NCBI GenBank assembly: GCA_900540205.1
Contig: UQER01000002.1
Location: 1 to 64,000, forward strand
Direction: 5' to 3'
Length of the DNA: 64,000 bases
Source: an uncultured Porphyromonadaceae bacterium
Lineage (GTDB): Bacteria; Bacteroidota; Bacteroidia; Bacteroidales; Muribaculaceae
Part shown: positions 7,820 to 15,640 of the stretch, in pieces
How positions within the stretch are numbered: position 1 is the stretch's first letter
Layout of the letters: the number at the start of each line of letters is the position of its first letter
Notes under the pieces: model-generated
What the model saw: only the letters and a program-made list of their open reading frames with translations
Database searches by the model: none
What the model was told of the DNA's origin: nothing
Translations under genes and position numbers: made by a program

Positions 7820-8455
7820 TCATTTGCCATCAGAAAAGCCCGACAACCCCGATTTTAATAACATCCTAAAATCGGGGTTCATATAAGCTTTCCGGGCAAT
7901 GGCCAGCATCGGTCGGTCGTCAGAGGAATCACCGAATGCCATATCAATCGTAAGGCGACTGCCAAAAAGGGCTTGCAGGCGGCGCACCTTCTCGTCGCCT
8001 TTGCAATTGGGGGTACGGTAAAGAAACTTGCCCGCTACATTCCGCTCAAGTTCAGTGCAAACCACATAATCAAATCCGGCGGCTCTTCCCCATGGCTTGA
8101 GCCATAACGACGGTGAGGCGGAACACAAAACTGTAGTAAACCCCTCATCCTTCAGGCATTTTATCATTGATGCGGCCGCTGGACGCAAGTCTCGGTCGAT
8201 ACATCCGACGAATCCAGCACATTTCTCAGCAAGATCGCAAGGTTCAATCGACTGCAGAAATCTGTTCAGCAAATCAAGCTTACACACTGAAGCCGAACGT
8301 AATCCAAGCACATAAGCAGACAATACCGGGAATGCCTTGAACATTCGCATCACATAATTCAGCCAGGAACCGCTTACATAACGCAAGAAGAGGAACATCG
8401 TGTCGTGGCGTGTCAACGTTCCGTCCAGATCGAACACAGCAAGTCGTTTATCCAT
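7820..8455 (-). CDS. HAD superfamily phosphatase (HAD-IB, phosphoserine-phosphatase-like)
   Basis: A 211-residue haloacid-dehalogenase hydrolase. Motif I is DLDGTLT with nucleophile D9 and acid/base D11, motif II lies in TVLCSAS (about 126-132), and motifs III/IV include K-GDEKVRRL and FGDSSDDRPML (about 180-190). The cap is the small helical HAD-IB type. Substrate unknown. Its start overlaps the end of the UbiA-type gene by 8 bases, implying coupled translation. In other bacteria HAD enzymes accompany decaprenylphosphoryl-phosphoribose synthases and remove the extra phosphate; that role fits here (inference from the neighbour). A strong hairpin lies inside its 3' end. Confidence 0.8.
   Translation of the reverse strand: MDKRLAVFDLDGTLTRHDTMFLFLRYVSGSWLNYVMRMFKAFPVLSAYVLGLRSASVCKLDLLNRFLQSIEPCDLAEKCAGFVGCIDRDLRPAAASMIKCLKDEGFTTVLCSASPSLWLKPWGRAAGFDYVVCTELERNVAGKFLYRTPNCKGDEKVRRLQALFGSRLTIDMAFGDSSDDRPMLAIARKAYMNPDFRMLLKSGLSGFSDGK
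7845..7879. terminator. 13-bp hairpin inside the 3' end of the HAD gene
   Basis: AACCCCGATTTTA (7845-7857) and TAAAATCGGGGTT (7867-7879) form a perfect 13-bp stem with a 9-nt loop. It lies 40 bases past the PAS stop codon and within HAD codons. It probably ends transcription of the convergent genes, although the T-run on either side is weak. Confidence 0.5.
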
Positions 8456-9320
8456 AAATCAAAAATGCCAAAGCCACTATCCAGCAGACCACACATCCTA
8501 TGATCACCCTGTCGGAGATTATCATCTTCACAGGATTGTCTCCATACCCGAACACAAGCACAAGCCTGACGTATTGCAAAATCCCGCCAAGCACAAAGAA
8601 CGATGTGAGATAACACAATCTGCCTACCACCGCCACAACATGCTCATCGATCGAGTACATCACATAACAGATGAATGTGGCGGACGCCGCCACTGTCATC
8701 GCCGCATTAAGAAAAGCGACATTGTAGCCGTCCAGGCTCTTTCGGGTCTCCTTCCCTGCATTTGCAATCAATTCCTCCCTTCGTTTGCCGCACGCAAGCA
8801 TTATAGACCCTGTAAACGTGACTATGATTATCCAGTGGGACAATTCTATACCGGAAGCCACTTCCCCGGCAAACAGACGCAGGATGTAGAACACCGCGAG
8901 AATCAGAATATCGACCATGGCCACGTGCTTGGCCTTAAGACTATACAAAAGATTCAATGCCACGTATAACGCCAGAACACCTGCAAGCGCTCCAGAAATC
9001 ATGAATGCACACACCAGGGCAATCACTCCGGTCACACAACCGGCAGCCACGCTCTGACGGGGAGTTATGACACCCGCCGCTACCGGACGTTGCCGCTTTA
9101 CAGGGTGCAAGGCATCTCGCTCAGCATCCAGTGCATCATTGATGCAATAGACGGCCGATGCACAGAGGCAGAACGCAATGAATGCCACCGTAGTAGCAAT
9201 AAGCCTCGGCACATCGGCAAAATGATGCCCGAAGAACAGTGGAGCGAAGACAATGACATTCTTAAGCCATTGGGCAGGGCGAAACAGGCGCCAGTAGGCA
9301 GTCAGCATTTGCATGGCCAT
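8448..9320 (-). CDS. UbiA-family prenyltransferase (decaprenyl-phosphate phosphoribosyltransferase type)
   Basis: 290-residue polytopic membrane enzyme with about eight to nine membrane helices. The first Asp-rich motif NDALDAERDALHPVKRQRP (about residues 60-80) matches the polyprenyl-phosphate phosphoribosyltransferase subgroup rather than the quinone-forming enzymes, which usually show NDxxDxxxD followed by other residues. It would transfer phosphoribosyl-5-phosphate from PRPP to polyprenyl phosphate. The downstream HAD phosphatase, overlapping by 8 bases, supports this pairing. The product's use in this organism is not shown by the sequence. The second in-frame Met (residue 3) could be the start. 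Confidence 0.8.
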   Translation of the reverse strand: MAMQMLTAYWRLFRPAQWLKNVIVFAPLFFGHHFADVPRLIATTVAFIAFCLCASAVYCINDALDAERDALHPVKRQRPVAAGVITPRQSVAAGCVTGVIALVCAFMISGALAGVLALYVALNLLYSLKAKHVAMVDILILAVFYILRLFAGEVASGIELSHWIIIVTFTGSIMLACGKRREELIANAGKETRKSLDGYNVAFLNAAMTVAASATFICYVMYSIDEHVVAVVGRLCYLTSFFVLGGILQYVRLVLVFGYGDNPVKMIISDRVIIGCVVCWIVALAFLIYG

Positions 9321-9336
9321 GAAATCGAGACACTGA

Positions 9337-9849
9337 TTATTGCTTTAAGAGGCGGTTGAGAAGGAACCAGCCGGCGAAGATCTGGAGGAGCATGCCGGGG
9401 AGGCCGATGCGGAAGTCCTGCAGGGCGGCGGACAGGGAGCCGCACATGGCCCACTCGCCCAGAGTTCCGATAATCTGGTAACCGGCAACCACTGCAGCCA
9501 GCAATGCAAGCGATGCATGGCGGAAACGTGCGGCAGCGAAACCTGCAAGCACGGCAAGCACGCTGGATTTGAGCGTGATGGCCGGCAGAGCGGCAGCCAC
9601 AGGCATGCCGAACAACAGCGAATTGACCAGCGGGGAGGCAAGGGCTGTAAGAAGGCCCACTTTCCAACCGTACTTATATGCACCTACCAGAGTGAAGAAA
9701 TAGATGGGGAGCCATGTGGCACCGCCCTGCGGCACCATGTGGCACAACTGAGGCAAAACGATATTGGCGGCAACGAAAGCGAACGCCATGATGTAGGTAC
9801 GGACATTGCCGAATCCCAACGAATAGAGTCTAATCTGAGCGGTCTGCAT
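9337..9849 (-). CDS. ECF transporter S component-like membrane protein
   Basis: 170 residues with about five to six membrane helices, the size and hydrophobic layout of a substrate-binding S component of energy-coupling factor (ECF) vitamin transporters. Segments WLPIYFFTLVGAYKYGW and SPLVNSLLFGMP are typical of the Bacteroidota group annotated this way. No ECF ATPases or T component occur in the window, so it would share an EcfAAT module encoded elsewhere. Substrate unknown. It lies 66 bases after the DUF1893 gene in the same direction, suggesting the pair handle one metabolite. Confidence 0.65.
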   Translation of the reverse strand: MQTAQIRLYSLGFGNVRTYIMAFAFVAANIVLPQLCHMVPQGGATWLPIYFFTLVGAYKYGWKVGLLTALASPLVNSLLFGMPVAAALPAITLKSSVLAVLAGFAAARFRHASLALLAAVVAGYQIIGTLGEWAMCGSLSAALQDFRIGLPGMLLQIFAGWFLLNRLLKQ

Positions 9850-9915
9850 ATTGTTTTCTTTCTTTAATTAGCTGTTTGATTTATAAATTATAACTTGTCA
9901 CAATCTGAGAGATAA

Positions 9916-10371
9916 TCATTTTATTGCCGGCTCCGCAGGGAGTGCCGGCTGTTGACGCGAAAGGAATCCGCGTATCAGCGGAAGGCATTCCGACGGTGTG
10001 GCACACGGCATGCATAGCGTCTCCACCGGGCAAAGCCCCGTGCCGGCACGGTTGATGATGCCAGGCACAAGATGGTCGTACACCACATCCTCCACTCCCG
10101 AGGCCGCGAACAACTCCAATGCGGGACGGCTGAGCACATCGGTATATACCCGCTCCACACCGCCCAGACACATCAGGGCCGCCGCACCTTTGCCTATGAC
10201 CTTGTCGGCCACATTCGCCCCCTTCAGCAATTCGGGCTGCGAGTGCAGAAGGGCATACAGATCGGCCACTCCCCTGCTGTCGAAAACATGCACAGTGCCT
10301 CTGGCATCCTCCACCACAAGTGAATGATTCCCGAAATGAAGTATGTCGGCAAGCCGGTCGAGTGTCTGCAT
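9916..10371 (-). CDS. DUF1893 domain protein
   Basis: 151 residues, matching the small DUF1893 family. The structure of a Thermotoga member shows a cytidine-deaminase-like fold, but a deaminase activity is not established. Here the conserved N-terminal part reads HSLVVEDARGTVHVFDSRGVADLYALL, and the core carries KVIGKGAAALMCLGGV (about residues 58-73). The C-terminal segment GTGLCPVETLC...C holds three Cys with spacing that could bind a metal, although the usual deaminase HxE-PCxxC pattern is incomplete. It is 10 bases downstream of the iron-sulfur aldo/keto reductase gene, so it is almost certainly in the same operon. Confidence 0.8.
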   Translation of the reverse strand: MQTLDRLADILHFGNHSLVVEDARGTVHVFDSRGVADLYALLHSQPELLKGANVADKVIGKGAAALMCLGGVERVYTDVLSRPALELFAASGVEDVVYDHLVPGIINRAGTGLCPVETLCMPCATPSECLPLIRGFLSRQQPALPAEPAIK

Positions 10372-10381
10372 GTCTGTTTTT

Positions 10382-11788
10382 TTAGAATTCCTTGCGTTGC
10401 TTCAGATCCTCCACATAGCGGTCGATGCGGTGAAGTTCACCGGGAATGTCGATTTGCTGGGGACAATGGGGCGCACACTGGCCGCAACCGATGCAGTGGG
10501 AAGCCTGACGCAGACGTGGCACAGCGCGGTCGTAGCCCACAAGAAACGCCTTGCGCGCACGGGCGTAGTCCGGACTTTGCGACGAGGCCACCACATTCCC
10601 CTGATTCACGCACTTGTTGTAGTGCAGCAGATTGGCCGGAATGTCGATGCCGTAGGGACACGGCATGCAGTATTTGCAGTCGTTGCAGGGGATGGTGGGA
10701 TAGCGCATCATTATGTCGGCCGTCTCATAGAGGAAATCCATTTCCTCGTCGGTCAGAGGCTTCAACGGGCAATATGTGCGCAGATTGTCGCGCAGATGCT
10801 CCATGTAGGTCATGCCGCTGAGCACTGTGAGCACTCCGGGATGGGTGCCTGCGAAACGGAACGCCCACGAAGCCACACTCTGCTCCGGCTCACGCTGCTT
10901 GAGACGCGCCACCACATGATCGGGCACATTCGACAGACGTCCGCCCAGCAGCGGCTCCATAATCACCGCAGGGATGCCGCGCGACGCCAGTTCGCCATAC
11001 AGGTATTCCGCATTGGTGTTGCGCTCGTTTATCTCCTTGGCGTGCTTCCAGTCGAGATAATTGAGCTGAATCTGCACAAAATCCCATTTGTATTTGTCGT
11101 GCTGCGACAGCAGATAGTCGAACACCTTGATGTCTCCGTGATACGAGAACCCGAGATTGCGTATGCGCCCCGCCTCGCGCTCCTCAACCAGGAAATCGAG
11201 GATGCCGTTGTCGATATATCGCGAGTTGAACTCCGTCATACCGTCGCCCATGCCGATGGCATGCAGCAGCATGTAGTCGATGTAGTCCACCTGCAGCTCG
11301 CGCAGCGAATTGCGGTACATGGAAATCGAAGCCTCGCGGCTCCAGGTCGACGGCGCGAAATTCGACATCTTTGTAGCCACATAGAACTTGTCGCGCGGAT
11401 GGCGTTTTAGCGCGATACCGGTGGCATGTTCCGACATGCCGCGGCAATAGGCTGGCGACGTATCGAAATAATTCACGCCGTGGGCTATGGCGTAATCCAC
11501 AAGCTCGTTTATGGCGTCCTGGTCAAGAGCCCCGGGGTCGCCCTCTTTCTCGTCGAGCTGCGGCCAGCGCATGCAGCCGTAGCCGAGCACCGACACCTTG
11601 TCGCCGGTTTTCGGATTGGTGCGGTATGTCATGCTGTCGGTGGGAATCTCGCCGTTCGAGGTCCGGTTGCCGGTGACGGCATTATTGCGTGAGTCGCATC
11701 CTGCCAGGGCAGCCGTGGTGACTGCAGCCCCCGCTCCCATGAGCTTCAGGAAACTGCGCCTGTTCATATCCGTATTGTCTACTTTCAT
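10382..11788 (-). CDS. Tat-exported aldo/keto reductase lipoprotein with C-terminal iron-sulfur domain
   Basis: 468 residues. A twin-arginine signal (R10-R11-SFLK) is followed by a lipobox AALAG-C31, so the folded protein should be exported by Tat and lipid-anchored. An aldo/keto reductase barrel (about 55-350) keeps the tetrad D109, Y114, K140 and H176. The C-terminus carries CNDCKYCMPC and CIGCGQCAPHCP, ligands for two [4Fe-4S] clusters. Periplasmic NAD(P)H is not expected, so electrons probably come through the clusters from the upstream membrane polyferredoxin (inference). Substrate unknown. The start at 11788 gives a normal Tat n-region; ATGs at 11836 and 11767 are alternatives. The preceding gene ends 69 bases upstream. 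Confidence 0.88.
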   Translation of the reverse strand: MKVDNTDMNRRSFLKLMGAGAAVTTAALAGCDSRNNAVTGNRTSNGEIPTDSMTYRTNPKTGDKVSVLGYGCMRWPQLDEKEGDPGALDQDAINELVDYAIAHGVNYFDTSPAYCRGMSEHATGIALKRHPRDKFYVATKMSNFAPSTWSREASISMYRNSLRELQVDYIDYMLLHAIGMGDGMTEFNSRYIDNGILDFLVEEREAGRIRNLGFSYHGDIKVFDYLLSQHDKYKWDFVQIQLNYLDWKHAKEINERNTNAEYLYGELASRGIPAVIMEPLLGGRLSNVPDHVVARLKQREPEQSVASWAFRFAGTHPGVLTVLSGMTYMEHLRDNLRTYCPLKPLTDEEMDFLYETADIMMRYPTIPCNDCKYCMPCPYGIDIPANLLHYNKCVNQGNVVASSQSPDYARARKAFLVGYDRAVPRLRQASHCIGCGQCAPHCPQQIDIPGELHRIDRYVEDLKQRKEF

Positions 11789-11857
11789 AAGCAGCGATTG
11801 TTCTGAATGGTAATGAGTGTGTGTGATTTCCGGCATATGTGAAATGCCGCTGCGGCA

Positions 11858-13336
11858 TCAGATGATGCGGTGGCGTTCGTTCCCCTCCACGTAGATTGCG
11901 CTGAAGGGGCGTGCAGGGCAAAGATTCTCACACGCACCGCAACCTATGCAGCGCTCCACGTTCACGGCAGGAATCTTGAGCGAGGAGGCGTCCGCAGCAT
12001 CCATCGGCACCATCGTTATGGCTCCCGCCGGACAATGCCGCGCACAGTTGCCGCATTCCACACCGTCAGTCACTGGGATACAATTAGCCTTCACCCACAC
12101 TGCATGACCGATCTGTATGGACGATTTCTCCTCCTTGGTGATGCGTACAATGGCTCCGGCCGGACACACCTCCGAGCAGCGGGTGCATTCCGGACGGCAA
12201 TATCCGCGCTCGTAGGAAGATTCGGGCTGCATGAGGGTTTTGAGGTCGGTCGACGGGCGCAGCACCCCATTAGGGCACTCCGACACGCACAGCTGGCATG
12301 CGGTGCAGTGCTGGCTGAAATGCCGCAGACTTTTGGCTCCCGGAGGCACGATGCGTGTGGCACGTTCAGGCACTTTCTTGTCCTCAATCACGGCCAGACC
12401 GCCGTCCACAATCTTTTCCTGCGCCTTCACAGCTGCGGCAGCAGTGGCCACGGCAGCAGTTGTCAGGAATGTGCGGCGTGCGGCATCAACCGGAGCGGCC
12501 GGTTCCTTTCGGACGCTCTTATGGCGGTATGTGTAGCTTATGGCATGCTGATGACACTTGTCTATGCAGTCCATGCACGCCACGCAACGTGAATAATCGA
12601 TAGAATGCTCCTTGCTGTCGATACAGGCCGCCTTGCAGTTGCGGGCACACAATCCGCAGCCGTTGCATTTCGAGGTATCGATTACCGGGCGGAACAGCGA
12701 GAAGCGGGAAAGGAAACCGAGCACGGTGCCAACAGGGCAGATTGTGTTGCAGTAGGTGCGGCCGTTGCGCCATGCCAGCACACCGAGCACAATCAGAGTC
12801 ACGGCGCCCACGGCCAGCGTAACCCATCCGCGCAACCACACATCCACAGTGTAGAACTCATAGCTGCCGCGGCTTTCGGCCCATGTGGCAAGCAGATTGT
12901 TGCACCACGCCCACACAGGAGCGAAAAAGCTCTGGGCGATGCGGCCATATGCACTATAAGGGGCGAGCAACGCCACGATGGCGGCCGCTCCGGCCAACAA
13001 CGCCGCCACCATCACCACAAGCATGGTGACACGCAGCCAGGTGATGGCTTTGGAATATTTGTAACGGTTCTTTCGGGCTTTCTTGCCGAACCAGCCGAAC
13101 ACGTCCTGCATGATCCCGAGGGGGCAAATCACAGAACAATACACACGCCCCAGCAGCAGGGTGAGCACCACAAGCCCCACCACCACGGCCACATTCAGCG
13201 CGAGCAACGCCGGCAGGAACTGGATTTTGGCCATCCAGCCGAACCACGCCTGCAGAGTGCCTGTAAAGTCCAGGAACAGCAATGTCACCAGGAGGATACC
13301 GGCCACGGCCAGTATTTGTCTGATACGTCTCAACAT
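11858..13336 (-). CDS. membrane polyferredoxin resembling fused NapH and NapG
   Basis: 492 residues. Residues 1-215 are a NapH/CcoG-type membrane part with about five helices and two CxxxCP motifs (C67/C71 and C196/C200). A first ferredoxin domain follows with two [4Fe-4S] motifs (C224-C234 and C251-C261). Then comes ARRTFLTTAAVATAAAAV (286-303), a twin-arginine signal-like hydrophobic segment in the middle of the chain, followed by four more cluster motifs (C344-C354, C380-C391, C419-C435, C463-C473). This order equals NapH (membrane, cytoplasmic ferredoxin) plus NapG (Tat-exported ferredoxin) in one polypeptide. It probably passes electrons from quinol or cytoplasm across the membrane to the tethered reductase encoded next. 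First gene of its operon. Confidence 0.87.
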   Translation of the reverse strand: MLRRIRQILAVAGILLVTLLFLDFTGTLQAWFGWMAKIQFLPALLALNVAVVVGLVVLTLLLGRVYCSVICPLGIMQDVFGWFGKKARKNRYKYSKAITWLRVTMLVVMVAALLAGAAAIVALLAPYSAYGRIAQSFFAPVWAWCNNLLATWAESRGSYEFYTVDVWLRGWVTLAVGAVTLIVLGVLAWRNGRTYCNTICPVGTVLGFLSRFSLFRPVIDTSKCNGCGLCARNCKAACIDSKEHSIDYSRCVACMDCIDKCHQHAISYTYRHKSVRKEPAAPVDAARRTFLTTAAVATAAAAVKAQEKIVDGGLAVIEDKKVPERATRIVPPGAKSLRHFSQHCTACQLCVSECPNGVLRPSTDLKTLMQPESSYERGYCRPECTRCSEVCPAGAIVRITKEEKSSIQIGHAVWVKANCIPVTDGVECGNCARHCPAGAITMVPMDAADASSLKIPAVNVERCIGCGACENLCPARPFSAIYVEGNERHRII

Positions 13337-13424
13337 AGCATCAAGTCACTTTTTCTTGCAAACAAACCAAGCCGTGATCACCAATCCGGGCACAACGCAT
13401 GCCCCCCTGTCTTGGCTTGACGAG

Positions 13425-13457
13425 CAAAGATAGTGAAATTCAGGCAAAACCAACAAA
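13425..13457 (-). promoter_or_regulatory. promoter of the polyferredoxin-reductase operon
   Basis: Minus strand: -33 TTTG (13457-13454), 21-bp spacer, -7 TATCTTTG (13432-13425). Transcription would start about 80 bases before the ATG. Confidence 0.75.
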
Positions 13458-13512
13458 ACAGAATTCCGTTTTTTCTTACCAATATTCCTGACATGAGTCC
13501 GGTTCACCGCTG

Positions 13513-13562
13513 GAGCTCCGGCGGAAACGTGACACAACACCCCACTTAGTGAGCTCCGGCGG
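13513..13562. repeat. duplicated GAGCTCCGGCGG element with internal palindromes
   Basis: GAGCTCCGGCGG followed by WAACG occurs at 13513-13529 and 13551-13567, 38 bases apart. The sequence before the first copy (ACCGCTGGAGCTC, 13506-13518) is the near reverse complement of the second copy, so alternative hairpins can form. It lies just past pdxB and may act as its terminator or a small dispersed repeat. Confidence 0.45.
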
Positions 13563-13570
13563 TAACGGGC

Positions 13571-14614
13571 TCAGTGCCCCACCTCGTGACGGAGATTATA
13601 GCCGTTGCGCAGCTGTTCAAAACGCTTAGGGGTGAATTCCCGCCGCAATTCAGCGGTATCCGCCATCGGGTCGTAGGAGCCAAGAATCAGTTCGGGGGTA
13701 ACTGTCACCACATTTCCCATATCCACATTCCGCGAACCGGCCGGAGTGTCTGCCCCGAAGAAGCGGAGTGCAGCCGCAACCGCCATATCTGTGGCACGGC
13801 GCTTGCCTTCCAGCGAGTAGCCTGCAATGTGAGGGGTGGCAACGTCGGAACAGGCCAATAAACGCCCGTCAATGGCCGGTTCCCCCTCCCAGCAGTCAAT
13901 CACCATTCCGGCGATGCGCGACGCGTCAGACGCGCGCAAAATAGCCTTTGTGTCCACAATCGGCCCACGGGCTGCATTGATAATGATCGGGCGTCGCCTC
14001 AGCGAAGCGAAAAACCGGTCGTCAGCCATATGATGGGTGGCATCCTCTCCGTCGGTGGTGTGAGGCGTATGAAATGTTATCACATCCGCCTCCGAACAGA
14101 TCTCGCCAAGCGTCACAAATGGTTCCTCACCTTTGGAGAAAGGCTCCTGTATGTTCCAGCCTCCATGCATGCGCTTTCTGGGTGGATCGCACGCCAGAAT
14201 TTCTACGCCGAGCTGACGCCCCCAGTCGGCCACAATCGCCCCCACATGTCCCAGCCCGACGATTCCCATGACCATTCCGGAAATGTCCGGACGAAGCCTC
14301 AGCACAGATGCCCATACATATTGAGCCACGGCAGGCGCATTGCAGCCGGGCGCTGAGACCACACGTATCCCCTTTCTACGGCAGTAGTCAAGGTCGATAT
14401 GATCCGTACCGATAGTTGCGGTGGCAATAAAACCGACCTTCGAGCCTTCAAGCAGCGAGGCATCGCAACGAGTGCGGGTGCGCACAATCATGGCATCGGC
14501 ATCGGCCACCGCAGCGGGGATGATATCTTCCGGTGCCAGACGCACAACCTCCGCAATGCCGTCGAACTGGTCGGTAACGAACGGTATATGCGACTCAATG
14601 ATGATTTTTTTCAT
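13571..14614 (-). CDS. pdxB: 4-phosphoerythronate dehydrogenase (PdxB)
   Basis: Oxidises 4-phosphoerythronate to 2-oxo-3-hydroxy-4-phosphobutanoate in the DXP-dependent pyridoxal phosphate route. The 347-residue protein has the D-2-hydroxyacid dehydrogenase layout: catalytic domain, NAD-binding Rossmann domain with GIVGLGHVG (about 117-125), and the catalytic Arg in INAARGPIVD, Glu in CWEGEP and His in ATPHIAGYS. The HIAGYS and C-terminal extension are typical of PdxB. pdxJ of the same pathway is also in the window at 49.5 kb. The gene is followed 234 bases later by the polyferredoxin operon and preceded by a membrane protein gene 18 bases upstream. Confidence 0.92.
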   Translation of the reverse strand: MKKIIIESHIPFVTDQFDGIAEVVRLAPEDIIPAAVADADAMIVRTRTRCDASLLEGSKVGFIATATIGTDHIDLDYCRRKGIRVVSAPGCNAPAVAQYVWASVLRLRPDISGMVMGIVGLGHVGAIVADWGRQLGVEILACDPPRKRMHGGWNIQEPFSKGEEPFVTLGEICSEADVITFHTPHTTDGEDATHHMADDRFFASLRRRPIIINAARGPIVDTKAILRASDASRIAGMVIDCWEGEPAIDGRLLACSDVATPHIAGYSLEGKRRATDMAVAAALRFFGADTPAGSRNVDMGNVVTVTPELILGSYDPMADTAELRREFTPKRFEQLRNGYNLRHEVGH

Positions 14615-14632
14615 AGAGATGTTAAGTTTGGT

Positions 14633-15616
14633 TCAATACACTGCCCAGACATAGAGTCCGGCATAGCAACAGATAAGGAAAAGGATAGCCAGATAGCTCC
14701 AGCGGTGACGTCTGTAGGTGAAGAAATGCCCCACCTGATAGGCCACAAGGCAATTGAGCAACGGGATATAGAATGTGAAATTATTGAAATTCAGCAGCAT
14801 CACCACCATTGTGAAGATGAGCAGCAGGGTCAGATAGCCGTTGAAAGCCCGTGTTCGCGCATTGTAGCTGAGAATTTTCATCAGGTTTGCCACCAGAAAC
14901 AGAATCCCCACCGCCATTGTGAATCCGACAGCGGAGAACAACTGCGCGAATTCGTTGAAATCGATTCCATAGATGAAATCGAACGAAATGTCGGGCCAGT
15001 GCAGATCGGACAATCCGACGATGCCGAATCCGAAAAGCAGCCAGGGGGGCGTGATGACTCCGAGAAGCGCGGCAATGAACGTTTTGAGCGAAAAGACACG
15101 CATCTGTATGGTTGCGACAAGAAGAACCGGCAGATAGAACAGGTAGCCTACCTGAGTGAACGCCGCAAGGGAGAAAAGAAAGAAAATCAGGAACACACGT
15201 CGCTGGGGAGCGGGATCGCCATAGAGCGAAAACATCAGGGCGCTCACCACCATGGTGAGGAGAGCCAGCACGGAACCGCCGTAAAACTGCCCCAAAACCA
15301 TGGGCACCGCGGCTTGCATGACAATGAACATGGTGGCCACAAGCCACGTCAGGCTGCGGAGCACATTGAAAGCACGGTTGACATAGACAATCAGCAGTGC
15401 CACCACGGCGGTCAGCCCCACATTCACCAGGGCCGACGCCAGATGGTTGTGTATCCACAGATTCGCCGACGGCAATCCAAGCCCTGCAGCTACCGGAATC
15501 TCAGTCACCGCCCCGCGCTGCCATGCGCACACGCAACTCATCAATGCCAGCAGCCAAAGCACCAGCGTTGACGATTTCGCATGGAAAAATGCGGTTATTT
15601 GGCGGTCCTTTATCAC
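14633..15616 (-). CDS. conserved Bacteroidota polytopic membrane protein (DUF6427-like)
   Basis: 327 residues and about nine to ten membrane helices; no catalytic motif is visible. The pattern (N-terminal IKDRQITAFFHAKS, then long alternating helices, and a basic HFFTYRRHRWS loop near the C-terminus) matches a membrane family that is common and uncharacterised in Bacteroidota, which I place near DUF6427 with limited certainty. It is 18 bases from pdxB and 24 bases after purD, so the three are probably one transcript. Confidence 0.7.
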   Translation of the reverse strand: MIKDRQITAFFHAKSSTLVLWLLALMSCVCAWQRGAVTEIPVAAGLGLPSANLWIHNHLASALVNVGLTAVVALLIVYVNRAFNVLRSLTWLVATMFIVMQAAVPMVLGQFYGGSVLALLTMVVSALMFSLYGDPAPQRRVFLIFFLFSLAAFTQVGYLFYLPVLLVATIQMRVFSLKTFIAALLGVITPPWLLFGFGIVGLSDLHWPDISFDFIYGIDFNEFAQLFSAVGFTMAVGILFLVANLMKILSYNARTRAFNGYLTLLLIFTMVVMLLNFNNFTFYIPLLNCLVAYQVGHFFTYRRHRWSYLAILFLICCYAGLYVWAVY

Positions 15617-15640
15617 TGACGCAGAGTGGAATTATCGTTT

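Noticed and set aside
10343..11410. 355-codon plus-strand frame
   Set aside because: Antisense shadow of the iron-sulfur aldo/keto reductase; His/Arg/Val-rich with no family pattern.
14399..15571. 390-codon plus-strand frame
   Set aside because: Antisense to pdxB and the membrane protein; extremely His/Gln/Glu-rich, typical of a reversed membrane gene.
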